From Mantis religiosa (taxonomy: Eukaryota > Arthropoda > Insecta > Mantodea > Mantidae): a DNA stretch of 64,000 nucleotides. Shown piece after piece: positions 44,560 to 55,368 of the stretch. Made by a program: the position numbers and the translations under genes. The DNA lies in contig CM060950.1 of assembly GCA_030765055.1 (NCBI GenBank), positions 17,280,966 through 17,344,965 on the forward strand, given 5' to 3'. Under the pieces are notes generated by a model. The model saw only the letters and a program-made list of their open reading frames with translations, was not told where the DNA came from and did no database searches. Position 1 is the stretch's first letter, and each line of letters starts with the position of its first letter.

Positions 44560-45042
44560 AAACAATGGGTTAAAATGCATTTTGAGTTCTTTTTTAAAAG
44601 TATTACGGTCTATCGATGACTTTATTCTTTTTGGTAATATGTTGAAGTATTCTGATCCAGCATAAACAATATTTTATTTCCAAACTGGCCACTATATGGT
44701 TGAGGAAAAAAGTCATTTTGTCCGCGGTGTTTGTGGATATCTTTATTTAGGCAAGGGGATACTGCTGAATATTTTTATATACACATTATTTACGTATATA
44801 CAAAAGAGGGGTAAGATTTTGAATTTCTTAAAGTATGGTCTACACGACTCAGACTGTGGCACCTTAGCTAAAACTCTAATAGCCCTCTTTTGGACTGAAA
44901 ATAGGTGTGCAAAAAGAGTCTTACCAGAAGAACCCCATAACATAGCCCCATATTCCAGATGTGAATGAAATAAAGAAAAATATACGTCAAAAATTGCTTG
45001 AGGAGGTAAAATGTTAACTAGTCGACGTACCAAAAACAACAT
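44560..45042 (-). pseudogene. LINE reverse transcriptase C-terminal region (Jockey/CR1-like)
   Basis: Minus frame 44743-45042 reads LVRRLVNILPPQAIFDVYFS, LFHSHLEYGAMLWG, SVQKRAIRVLAK and CRPYFKKFKILPLFCIYV. This is the post-RT region (FHSHLxYGxxLWG, QKRAIRxL) of Jockey- and CR1-type elements. After stops, a second frame continues with IVYAGSEYFNILPKRIKS and FKKELK, the usual ending. The catalytic RT blocks (including the YADD region) are absent, so it is a 5'-truncated dead copy. The 3' end probably lies near 44240. Confidence 0.8.
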
Positions 45043-45230
45043 TGTATAAATCGGTGATTAGTTTCCAAAATTATGTAAATGTAATTGATTTATACCCATA
45101 CGAATTTTCTTTGCCCCGTTTAGACCCAGTCGGTGCGTGGAATTCTTATCTCAAACATCCTAGTCTCGGATTAGCGTTCTTTAAGGATGAATTTGCTAAA
45201 CTAATGACGCAAATTCTTTTCCGCAGATAG
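45042..45230 (+). CDS. Unidentified 62-codon ORF
   Basis: The frame reads FQNYVNVIDLYPYEFSLPRL, DPVGAWNSYLKHPSLGLAFF, KDEFAKLMTQILFRR and a stop. Composition looks protein-like and it ends just before an F element. A possible splice acceptor (GCCCCGTTTAG) precedes DPVGAW. I recognise no family; it could be a terminal exon, a transposon remnant, or chance. Confidence 0.25.
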   Translation: MYKSVISFQNYVNVIDLYPYEFSLPRLDPVGAWNSYLKHPSLGLAFFKDEFAKLMTQILFRR

Positions 45231-45316
45231 TATTTAATTTAACGACATTTATTATACACTATTACACAATTTTGTAACAACTCTCCTACACATTAACTCC
45301 TGTGACTATCAGACTA

Positions 45317-47075
45317 TTATGTGTTTCAAATGGGATGTTTGTCCTTGAGCGCTGCTAGGTGAGCAACCAATCGGAGTCCTGCGGTGTTGTATTGCATTCC
45401 CCCTAAGTGGTGTGTGACTAGCGCCAACCTAATCAATCTCTAATAAATACTATCCGCGCTGAAAATATTCAGATTTTGCAAAAACTGATCCATGAGGAAG
45501 GTAGAGAGTAATATATTTAACGTAATCATAAAAAAAAAAACATATTTTTAGCTCATATAGTTTTCCTAATACAAATAATGTACTATTATATTATAACAAT
45601 GCATCGCGTCGTAAGCAATGTAATGAATACCATTATTGGTGGACATGTATGCGTGTATGTATATTTGTAATTATTCAGAACTGAAACGTAAACGTTTTAC
45701 ATGACGTGATAAAGGAATTACTTTGAATAAGCCAAGGTGTTTGTTAAATTCAAACGAGAGGAAACAATTCAGTTACTACAGGCCTAGCAGAACGTGTCTG
45801 GTCACATTATATCTCTGTTTATGATTGGTTTCATAATCTCTATTTACTCTAGAGAGTTCAAAGCATCATTATTCAGTTGTTCTTCCGTTTAAAAACCAGA
45901 GAAAGTGTATTAGCTGGATCAGCTTGCAATTGAAATGAGACACGAGGTATTATAAACCACCTTCCACCTTACCACTACCAGAACAATCCAATTGAGTTAA
46001 CGTGGGCTCAAATTATGTTGCAAACAGAAATAACACTTTTAAACTGACTGAAGTTCAACGACTTATTGACGAAGAAATTGACAAGGAACACAAAGAGCTG
46101 CGTGAGACATCAGATAAATTACAAGAAGTCAAATTTTGGAAAGAAATAGCACGTAACGAGATTTTGGAACCTATCATCATAAGTTTGCAGTACTCAGACG
46201 TTGAAGACAATGGCAATGACGAATTATCACTTAACGTAACATTTACAACTATATGGATGCACCACTGGCATTTTCGTTGGATTAGAAAATAAGTAATTCA
46301 TAAACTATAATTATTTTCAAACTATATACTTAAAGGGTACAGTCAGACTGAAAAATTCAATGCCATAGCCGGGATTTGAACCACGAATCTTCTGGTCTCC
46401 ATCCAGCCGCTCTAAACCATTGAGCTACTGTGGCCAACGTGCCAATATGACATTAAATTCTCCAACTGACTCGGGTTTTTCCCGGTAAACCACTAGGAGT
46501 TCTCATAAACACATGAGACAACTACCTTAATGGCGACTTACTATGCTGTAAGTACTTTAAGGCCCGGGCTTTATAGTTCGGACCACTATTAGGTACAATA
46601 ATGTGTTTATGAGAACTCCTAGTGGTTTACCGGGAAAAACACGAATCAGTTGGAGCGTTTAATGTCATGCTCGTGCGTTGGCCATAGTAGCTCAATGGTT
46701 TAGAGCGGCTGAACAGAGACCAGAAGTTCCGTGGTTCAAATCCCAGCTATGGCATTGAATTTTTCAGTCTGGCTGTACCCTTTCATAGTGCGTCCTACAC
46801 ACGGCTAGTGTAAAAGAACAATTAATTTCCATATACTTAAAACATGTGCGTAATATACGAATATCCATTTTGTAATTGTGATTTCAACTGCATTATTATA
46901 AAACTTTGGAAAATTCAGTTTGCATTCCCTTACGTCTAGCGCCACGAAGACTCGCAAATGAGAGAGAGAGAGAGGACAATATAAAAAAGAGTGGGACTAA
47001 CGAGGTGGCAACGCTGAAGGCTCTAGCACATCTGATTCGCTACAGACTAGAACTCTTCCCATTTGAAACACATAA
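45317..47075 (+). mobile_element. F element copy 5, complete, with nested S2
   Basis: TTATGTGTTTCAAATGGGA at the left and its exact complement TCCCATTTGAAACACATAA at the right form a perfect 19-bp inverted repeat, flanked by TA (45315-45316; 47076-47077). Without the S2 insert the element is about 1.25 kb. The plus frame 46002-46292 gives NNTFKLTEVQRLIDEEIDKE, ARNEILEPIIISLQYSD, the transposase C-terminus; the NPIE catalytic block upstream has decayed (LPLPEQSN). Confidence 0.92.
46335..46830 (+). mobile_element. S2 hairpin retroposon, reference copy, 11-bp target duplication
   Basis: Flanked by perfect repeats ATATACTTAAA (46324-46334; 46831-46841). The 496-bp element has inverted arms of 180 bp (46335-46514 and 46601-46780) around an 86-bp loop, followed by a 50-bp tail ending AACAATTAATTTCC. 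Each arm holds a 73-nt tRNA-like sequence (46681-46753 in the right arm) whose first and last seven bases, GCCATAG and CTATGGC, pair as an acceptor stem, with a GCTC/GAGC D-stem and box B GGTTCAAATCC. Confidence 0.9.
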
Positions 47076-47077
47076 TA

Positions 47078-48094
47078 CCTCCTCCCCCAGCGTCTATGAT
47101 TTTCCCGTGTCCTTAGAAATCGTTGGTTTCGACACACTTGAAACATCCATAGCGTACTATATATTTTGTTTATCTTTCACTCACTGATTATACGCTCCCA
47201 CTTTCGCAATACAAACATTTTAACACTTTTTAACCTTTCAAATATTTGTCGACACTATAAAATAATATAAACAATATCATAAAATCTACAAACAATTATG
47301 TTTGGGAGCAAACAATAACAACTATTTCAGACATACCTAATTGAAGAACATTCAAAACTAATGATTTTACTTAGGGTAAAGTATATACGTTGGGGACTTC
47401 TTTGAATTTGTGAACCAAATTATGACATTCGAGTCAAACAAACCTGTAATAATGGCCTTAAAAAAGACAAGTTTTGAGTTTAGTTTGGATTGTACAACAG
47501 GTACCTCTTTCCCTATGAAATTCGATTTAAATTTTATTATTCTATTATTTCAAATTCTATTTATTGTAGAAATAAAATCGATCTTATAGCATAAAAATTC
47601 TCATCATAAGAATTTATGGCACTATATGTTATAAAATATTTTTTGTTAACCGTTTAATTCTCAGGCTTTAAGCACTATATTTTAACCCTTGCTTGGTGTC
47701 TGGGGCCTTTATAGACCTCCAAGGCTGCTTTAACTACGCAGAAACCTTTTTAATGTACACATGGATTTCTCATCTCCCAGATATATTTTTTGTGTACTCT
47801 TTATTACAAATGGTCAAAATATTTATGGTAATATGACGGTCGGTAGCACAGATTTTTGAACCTTTTGTAACAGGGATACAAAATACTCCAGGTATATATA
47901 ACATAATTTTCCATGTTAAATTACAAATTTACTACAATAATTAAAACTTGGCAACAATCCACCTTCTGAACCTTCGTTTGTATGTCCATTGTTGTTACAA
48001 ATTCGTAGACAATACATGCGCTGTTGTGACAAATTATTATAAAATACACAGTTACCAATTGCGTTTTGTGGAAGTTAGACGTGAAAAAAGATAT
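47078..48094. other. No recognised feature
   Basis: AT-rich DNA, no repeat or motif recognised. Confidence 0.4.
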
Positions 48095-48599
48095 GAAAAA
48101 ATAATAAACCTGAAGTGATTAATTTTAAACTAAATATTTAAACCATTTACGCAATATACAATTATTCATGTTGCAATTGTAATTTCAATAATTGCATTAT
48201 TATAAAACTTTGGAAAATTCAGTTTGCATTAGCGCCAAGAACACTCGCAAGTGTGCGAGAGAGAGGGAAATATAAAAAGAGGTGCCCGCCTCGGTAGCGT
48301 GGTGGTAGAATGTCTGCCTCACGTTCGAGGTCCCGAGTTCGAATCTCGGTTAGGGCGAGTTACCTGGATAAGGTTTTTTCCGGAGTTTTCCCTTATCCTG
48401 AAAGACGAATGTCGGCTAACTCTAAGCTCCATAGACCCCGTACTCATTTGAGCATCATTTCACCAATTTCATCCATCGTCCGATGTGACTTAACGTTGGA
48501 GGACGTATATTACAATATATATAAAGAGGTGGCAACGCTGAAGGCTGTAACGCATCTGATTCGCTACAGGCGAGAACTCTCCCCATTTGAAACTCATAA
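48095..48599 (+). mobile_element. F element copy 6, end fragment with nested SINE
   Basis: Corresponds to the last 270 bp of F in plus orientation, ending CCCATTTGAAACTCATAA before TA. Split by S1 copy e. Confidence 0.82.
48285..48517 (+). mobile_element. SINE S1 copy e, with target duplication
   Basis: Head CCCGCCTCGGTAGCGTGGTG, box B GAGTTCGAATCTCGG, tail AACGTTGGAGGACGT. Flanks ATATAAAAAGAGGTG and ATATATAAAGAGGTG form a target duplication of about 14 bp with small differences. Confidence 0.88.
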
Positions 48600-48825
48600 T
48601 AGAACTAGTGTGCCTAGTACTGACTGCGAGATTTTACATAGGCAGACTAGAAATATTATTTTTTAGGTGTATTCCTTTTTCAAACAGTTGTCAATTAAAT
48701 GCATTTTCGAAAGTACAAATTTGAACAAGCTTGTCACGGGAGTTCTCATTCTGTGACGAACATTGTTAAAGAAGGCAAGAAGGTGTGCAACAAGTCACAC
48801 CACCACTATTGTCACTATTATTTAT

Positions 48826-50252
48826 TAGTGCTGCGTGATTTAATCGATTAACCGAAACGATCAATAGATTATATTTTATATTAGATTAAAGATTAAAAAA
48901 TTTAATCGAACAATCGAGTCGATTAAAATGAATCTATTATACAATAAATATTACTAGGAATATTTTATTTGATATTGAGAACTCAAAATATGACAATGTT
49001 AGGTGCTCTGCTTATACTTTACAATTAAGTTTCAATAAGGTGATTAAAAGTGCTTCTATAGACATCCTCCTTAGTAAATGCAGAAAAATAGTGGGCCATT
49101 TTAAACACAGTCCGTACCTAGAAAATGAACTGTCCGAAAAGTTGAAAGACCTGAATATTCCACAGATTAAAATAAAACAAGACGTAGTAACCCGATAGAA
49201 CAGTACTTGTATTATGTTTGAAAGTCTTGTCACAGCTAAGAGATCAGTCATTGATGTATTAGATATCCAACCTTCAAATATTATTCCATTAACTGAAATC
49301 GAATGGGAAATGACACAAAGATTCTTTGAATGTCTGAAGTCTTGCCTGGATATTTGTGATTTTCTTGGGGGAACCAAATACGCCATAGCAAGTGTTGTAC
49401 TACCTGTAATAACTTAAGTAAGGTTAAGTCTCAAAGTCGCTGATTCAGATCCTCTGTATGTGATCAGGTTCAAAACTACTCTTGTTAAAGATTTAACAGA
49501 AAGAATTAATAACTGGCCTAAATTAGAAATGTACGAAGAAGTTACAGCTCTCGATCCGAGATTCAAATCCTTGAACTGTCTTCCAAAAGGCACAAGAGAA
49601 TTAGTATGGAAAAGACTTTCAGAAAAATCTGTGGTAAGCTCAAAACTACGATAGAAGTAAATTTGATTTTTAATGACAATGACGATGTCCAGGAAACCCA
49701 ACTTGCTACGAACTTGACGTCTACAAGTCTTTCGATTAACTGGATGACGACTTCGCAAATCCTCTTCAGTGGTGGAAGACACATTCTATTCAGTAGCCAA
49801 TTCTTTCATCCATAGCGACGAAATTACTTTGTGTACCAGCTACATCGGTTCCCTGCGAACGTGTGTTTAGTGATGCAGGAAATATTGTCACCAAACGAAG
49901 AGCACCACTTAATTCAAAGCATGTGAATGCACTTACATGTTTAAAACGCATGGATGAAACAACAGTGACTAGGTGAGTCATGTCAACTATTATTTTTATG
50001 TCAGTCTCAAAAATCTTAGTAGATATTGATATAATGTGTTACTAAATAATTACTTACAAAAATATTGTAGATCTAGTTCAATACATATATAAAGCATGTG
50101 CACTTGATGCAAACACAAATTTTGAATCTAAGTATTAAAAATTTTCATAAATAATTAAATATATAAGTATTAAAGTACTTTATATAATCCTTACACCTAA
50201 TTTTCGAACCGATAGATTAATCGATTGAAAGTTTTGATCCATCTACAGCATT
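48826..50252 (+). mobile_element. hAT-superfamily element with 8-bp target duplication
   Basis: Left end TAGTGCTG and right end CAGCATTA are short inverted repeats, followed by subterminal AATCGATTAA-type repeats on both sides. Flanks TTATTTAT (48818-48825) and TTATTTAA (50253-50260) match at 7 of 8 bases, the hAT duplication length. Encloses a decayed transposase. Confidence 0.82.
49015..49979 (+). pseudogene. hAT (ZBED-like) transposase C-terminal half, decayed
   Basis: Plus-strand frames with several stops and shifts read KCRKIVGHFKHS, then MFESLVTAKRSVIDVL, TALDPRFKSLNCLP, and WWKTHSIQ, PILSSIATKLLCVPATSVPC, ERVFSDAGNIVTKRRAPLNS. The WW-K and ATSVPCERVFSxAG strings are the hAT C-terminal dimerisation domain; LDPRFK precedes it in the catalytic domain. 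The N-terminal BED zinc finger and first catalytic Asp are missing. Closest in style to ZBED1/4-like insect transposases. Not functional. Confidence 0.85.
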
Positions 50253-50260
50253 ATTATTTA

Positions 50261-51342
50261 ACTTTATCATCATCATTTTCACTGACCTCATTCAGACTGT
50301 GAGCACTAACCCAAGGCTCGCGGCCTCGAAATAGCACCCTATTAATGTCTAATACTACCTCTTTGCAACAGATAAACAATGCAAAATCATTAGTTTATCT
50401 TCAAATAATACAAACGGGATTTACGTAGGTCCACTTACTGTATATTACATAATGTAAAATTCTGGCCTTCAGTACAGATGTTAATAAGGTTGACATTAGA
50501 AACCCACAGTTTCGGTTGTTTCGTAAATGTTGCATTAGGATGTTGAAATATGTTTAAAATTACTCAAAAAATTCAAAATTCAGAACATACCTTCGTGCGA
50601 AGCTTAAGTATATTGTGTTATGTTAACCAAGCACTACTTTCTACTGGCACGTAAAGAGAGACGCTTGTCTTTCAAACACGATACTCGAGGAAATGACAAG
50701 TGATTTCACTTGGTGATGTTGATAGTTAAACGTCATTAACATATTAATGCATAATTTATATTAAGGTACTAGGAAGGCCTTTGTACGGTCACTACAGAAT
50801 GACACTAAGTGCATAGAATATCAATTAAGGAAGCAAAGTCTCTCACTCTCAGGTATATAACCTTTAATGGTTAAAATGTTGTAAACAAGGTTCCAAGTTT
50901 GATGGCATGTTACACTTTAGTTACTGCATATACATCCTTATTATGGGTCCCACGTCAGTAAGTTTGCCATTCAACTGTGAAAAAGAGTAACTTTGTAGAT
51001 CCTTTACATCCTGGGAAAATCACCTTAGTACAGTAATACCTCTCTAAAACGGAACGTGATCATTACAGCATTTATTTTGTTTAAGGGGAGCCGGAATAGT
51101 CTATCTCACCAATGTTAAACTGAGAGTTTTCTCACCACTTAACACATCAATTTGAAACTTTTACTTATTATTTTACAACACTTTCACAAATCATTAAAAT
51201 AATAGAGCTCATTTTGGAGTTTTAATAAAGGATATGTGATTTTAAAAATAAATATATTGAATTTACTTCTAAAAAATTCAAGATTTTTTTTTTTTTTTAA
51301 ATTCAAATTTTCACATATCTTTCTACAAGTACATTTAAAAAC
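50261..51342. other. No recognised feature
   Basis: AT-rich; short poly-T run near 51287. No motif. Confidence 0.4.
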
Positions 51343-51354
51343 AGTTTAAGTATT

Positions 51355-51852
51355 AAATGTTCTTTCACACTAGCCGTGTGTAGGACGCACTATAAAAGGG
51401 TAGAGCCAGACTGAAAAATTCAATGCCATAGCCGGGATTTGAACCACGGATCTTCTGGTCTCCGTCCAGCCGCTCTAACCATTAGAGCTACTATGGCCAA
51501 CATGCCGACATGACATTATATTCTCCAAATGACTCGTGTTTCTTCCAGTAAATCACTAGGAGTTCTCATAAACACATAAGACAACTACCTTAATGGCGTC
51601 TTTCTATGCTGTAAGTACTTTAAGGCCCGGGCTTTATAGTTCAGACCACTATTAGGTACAATTAATGGAAATTAATTGTTCTTTCACATTAGCCATGTGT
51701 AGGACGCACTATGAAATTTCATTATTAATGCCATATCGGCATGTTGGCCATAGTAGCTCAAATGGTTAGAGCGGCTGGACGGAGACCAGAAGATCCGTGG
51801 TTCAAATCTCGGCTATGGCATTGAATTTTTCAGTCTGGCTCTACCCTTTCAT
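51355..51852 (-). mobile_element. S2 hairpin retroposon, second complete copy, 12-bp target duplication
   Basis: AGTTTAAGTATT occurs at 51343-51354 and 51853-51864, a perfect 12-bp duplication. 498 bp. Two inverted tRNA-like segments (about 51425-51500 and 51745-51818) flank the same loop sequence as copy 46335. Orientation is opposite to that copy: the AATT..CACACTAGCC tail is at the left. Confidence 0.9.
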
Positions 51853-51987
51853 AGTTTAAGTATTGCTTAGTTACAGAAAAAACGTAGACTTGTAGCTGCA
51901 GTAGTTTTATAGATAACCGCACTCAAAATTTAAAAATATAAAACAGACAAAAACAGCATTTAAGTTTTGCTATGTTGGAGCTACACC

Positions 51988-52263
51988 TCAGAATTTCCCT
52001 GATCCATATTCTGCATATTTGTCATCATCAGCATCCTCCCTCTTTCGTTTTTCACTCCTTCTCTTCTTCCTATACTCCATGGTCATTTTCTCTATGGTAT
52101 TATCAATTATTTTGTTAAATTTGGCTGTGGGGGGGGGGGGGGGGCTGGCAAATTGAGAACATCAGCCAATGTCTTACCTGCCCCAATTCCCTTGCCAAAG
52201 CTTCTCAAGCCATAAGCAAACCTTACATTTACTTCTGCACCACTTTCAATAGTTCTGGATGTT
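51988..52263 (-). pseudogene. Mutator-like transposase fragment
   Basis: Minus frame reads GTFETSRTIESGAEVNVRFA, YGLRSFGKGIGAGKTLADVL, NLPAPPP, then after a homopolymer shift KFNKIIDNTIEKMTMEYRKK, a basic stretch and a stop. The VNVRxxYGxRxxGKG and NLPPPP blocks are, from memory, the N-terminal part of insect Mutator-type (MULE) proteins. A run of 16 G (52129-52144) encodes the proline tract and shifts the frame by one base. Truncated by F copy 7. Confidence 0.5.
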
Positions 52264-52295
52264 TCAAATGTACCTATATTCTTTATTACACTTTA

Positions 52296-52709
52296 GGCAA
52301 CTTTGGAACCTATCATCATAAATTTGCAGTACTCAGAGGTTGAAGACAATGACAATGACGAATTATCTCTTAACGTAACATTCACAGCTATAAGGATGCA
52401 CCGCTGGTATTCTCGTTGGATTAGAAAAATAAGTAATTCATAAACTATAATTAACTTAACTACATATTTAAACCATTTGCGTAATATACGAATATTCATG
52501 TTGCAATTGTGATTTCAACAACTGTATTATTATAAAACTTTGGAAAATTCAGTTTGCGTTCCCTTACGTTTAGCACCACGAACACTCGCAAGTTGTGCGA
52601 GAGAGAGGGAAATATAAAAAGAGTGGGGATAACGAGATGGCAACGGTGAAGGCTCTAACGCATCTGATTGGCTACAGGCGAGAACTCTTCCCATTTGAAA
52701 CACATATAA
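52296..52709 (+). mobile_element. F element copy 7, end fragment
   Basis: Plus-orientation right-hand 0.4 kb of F, from GGAACCTATCATCATAAATTT to CCCATTTGAAACACATATAA. Confidence 0.85.
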
Positions 52710-53017
52710 GAGTCGAGACGTTTCCATGACAACGTTAGACGCTAAACCTTGGTTGCTGATATTCTAACACGTGCTTAGCAAGACCTGCAGGCGAGCGAGT
52801 CACGCAAACGTTGCAGTAAACGCAATAATACCTTGATGTTTGTTTCTCTGCTAACGCTGCTTAAACAGAATGCCTTCACGTATAGATGCATTATTTTATC
52901 TTGACAGGAATCGTGCGCGGTAGGGATGAGTAGCAACTGTGGTGGGGATAGTGTACCTATCGCCACAATGCGTCACACGCGTAAGATTACGAGAGGGAAG
53001 GGTGGTGCATAAGGTGT

Positions 53018-53830
53018 CTAAAAACAAATTTCATTCTCGAAGCCTGTTTTGCAGCTGTTATAAACTAAGTTGTAATTCTTACTATGGTAATAATCTCCAC
53101 GCTTTTCTTGAATCTTAAATAGTACATAAGCATTTGAAACAAAACCCTGTTCTCCTCCAGCAGGCATGATAAACAACTGTCGGCCTTTCAATATCGCTGC
53201 AGAGTCCCTGTAACGTATTTCACTCCAGACATATGGTCCAGTATGTGCTGTATTTATATAAGTTTCATCCATATAAACTATATAATCTTCACTTTGATAT
53301 CTCCGAATATTTCGTAAATACTTAAGCCTTTTTGCACGTATTGTGCGATGTTCGATTAAAATTTGTCTGTCACGCTTACTGTTTTTTTTTTCTTTTCAAA
53401 TAATTCTAGCTTCAAAAGAACTCTTCTTAATGTTTAGACACTGCCTTGGAAGTCAGTAGAATTTTTAGCTTCATAAGCACTTTCTTCAAAGTTGGTCTTT
53501 GTTTTTCTGTGCTTTAAAAATTATCCATAGTTTGCCTAACTACTTCTGAATTAAAACATCCAAATTAGATTTTGTGCATGTTTTTAATCTTTGTTTTCTG
53601 GGCATAGAGAAGGGCATTGTTGCACTAGCACCAATGGCTTTTCTTTCCTTAATAGCTCACCTAAACTGCTTTCAGACACAACTGTTGCCTCAGATACCCT
53701 TCCCCAGATTTTTAAAGCTGATCCAGACCATTGTTCGTTTTTTATAAATCTATGGATATTGGTTATTACTTCTCGTGTTTTTAAATGTAGCACTTTATTT
53801 CCTAATGTGCTGCTAGGAGGCGTCATTTAT
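53018..53830 (-). pseudogene. F-type (IS630-like) transposase, N-terminal and central region
   Basis: Minus-strand frames read HLKTREVITNIHRFIKNEQW, RVSEATVVSESSL (N-terminal helix-turn-helix region), then after shifts RTIRAKRLKYLRNIRRY, YMDETYINTAHTGPYVW (first catalytic Asp in MDET), KGRQLFIMPAGGEQGFVSNA and KRGDYYHSKNYN. These are the parts of the same arthropod transposase family whose C-terminus is retained in F elements. The second catalytic Asp (usual DNAPYH) and everything after is missing. No F termini surround it, so it may be a remnant of the autonomous relative. Confidence 0.7.
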
Positions 53831-54096
53831 AAATGCCCTCTTGGAACCAGGAGACAAGCACATTTTGAAACAAGCTGTAGTGTTACCGAGTAGCTTTGCA
53901 CGTGTTTAGTTGCTCGCAACTGGTACGCAACTGACCTGCCCTCCCCTCCAGTTGCAACCGTTCTGAGGTGGACTCGTCCAGATACCACTGCGCATCGCTA
54001 TGCACTTTTCAAGATAAAAAAAATACATCTGAACTACATGACAAGGTGAGAAAGCGTATTGACAAAAATTCCCAACACAGAGATGTTTATTCTCCC

Positions 54097-54339
54097 GCTG
54101 CTGGAACGGTCACCATGGATTTGTCTTTGGTAATGGATACCTCTCAGATAACGCACTGATTACTCCACGTTGCGTGAACATGTGTCCGTCATTTGTGATT
54201 CCTGTGAACTCTATTGGCTGAAGTGATGCATTCATTGTTGCTTAGCACCGGAACGGGAGGCGCTTACAAGAATAATCAGTGCGTTATTTGAGAGGTTTCT
54301 ATTATCAAAGATAAATCCACGGTAACCGTTCCACCAGCA
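54097..54339. repeat. Fold-back repeat, 67-bp arms
   Basis: GCTGGAACGGTCACCATGG...CTCAGATAACGCACTGATTA (54100-54163) faces its near complement (54271-54339), with a 107-bp spacer. Flanking bases are not clearly duplicated. A candidate MITE. Confidence 0.75.
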
Positions 54340-54784
54340 CGACTATACCTCAGTTTATCGTAGATACACGGTGAAGCCGGTGAATGTATACTCAGTTCAG
54401 GTGTAATCATATCTTCTGGACAACAATGTGTCATACATGGGCAGGCGCGAGAAAACATATCATATAGATACAGGCAGTTTCCAATCGCTCTATTTGTGTT
54501 TCGTAACTTACTGTACATCAACCTACTAATATTTCACTCCTCTAATGGACCAGATAAGAACCGATAAGGCACGATGACAGCACTGGTCACCTGAAGGTCG
54601 TACTGTCGAGTAATAGGTGTTGCTGTTCTTATTTTTATACAACACTTAGATATCCTGTACTGGCAAGTTCCTTTGTGTTTTATTTGTGGCCATTTGCCTT
54701 GGTTTACATGTGGGTGTGAGTTCGTGAATCTGTGCGCGTGTTGTGATCATTTGCAATTGTGTTTTAATTAGTGTTTAATTAAGT

Positions 54785-55062
54785 ATAAAAAGAGTGACAA
54801 GCGAAAACCTGAACGTGCTCGGGAACCAAATAAAACTATATTTGGTAAAGGTATTCCAATTAGTCAGGCACTAGAAATAATATGCTCTGTGAGAGAATAC
54901 TTCGAAGAGGATTGAAGGTGAGCCTATTATTCCATTCTCTAAGGTGCTTGATAGGACTTCGCGTGCTGTACGTATCAGTAAGAAAGTATTTTAAAGAAGA
55001 AAGTTAGACATTGGGGTATAAATTAGAAACTTCCGGGAAAAAAGTATGTAAGCGGCATTTAA
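54785..55062 (+). pseudogene. F-type transposase N-terminal fragment
   Basis: Plus strand reads SDKRKPERAREPNKTIFGKG, ISQALEIICSVREYFEED, then after a shift GEPIIPFSKVLDRTSRAVRI and SKKVF. The order REYFEEE-...-GxPIIPxxKVxxRTxxAxxIS is the N-terminal helix-turn-helix of the family above. Two stops and a frameshift. The coding start is not visible. Confidence 0.5.
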
Positions 55063-55184
55063 CCACTTCAATAAGCATCAAAATGTCACAGATATGCCTA
55101 TTTGGTTACGATAATCTTTACATTGATGTGTTCTTACATGTTGATCCATGACATTACTGTTGTGTTTGTGTATGGCATTATAAA

Positions 55185-55368
<184 letters not shown>

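Noticed and set aside
46681..46753. Functional tRNA gene
   Set aside because: The fold is good, but the sequence is one arm of a dispersed retroposon present in several inverted copies, and the anticodon loop lacks the usual T at position 33 in related copies.
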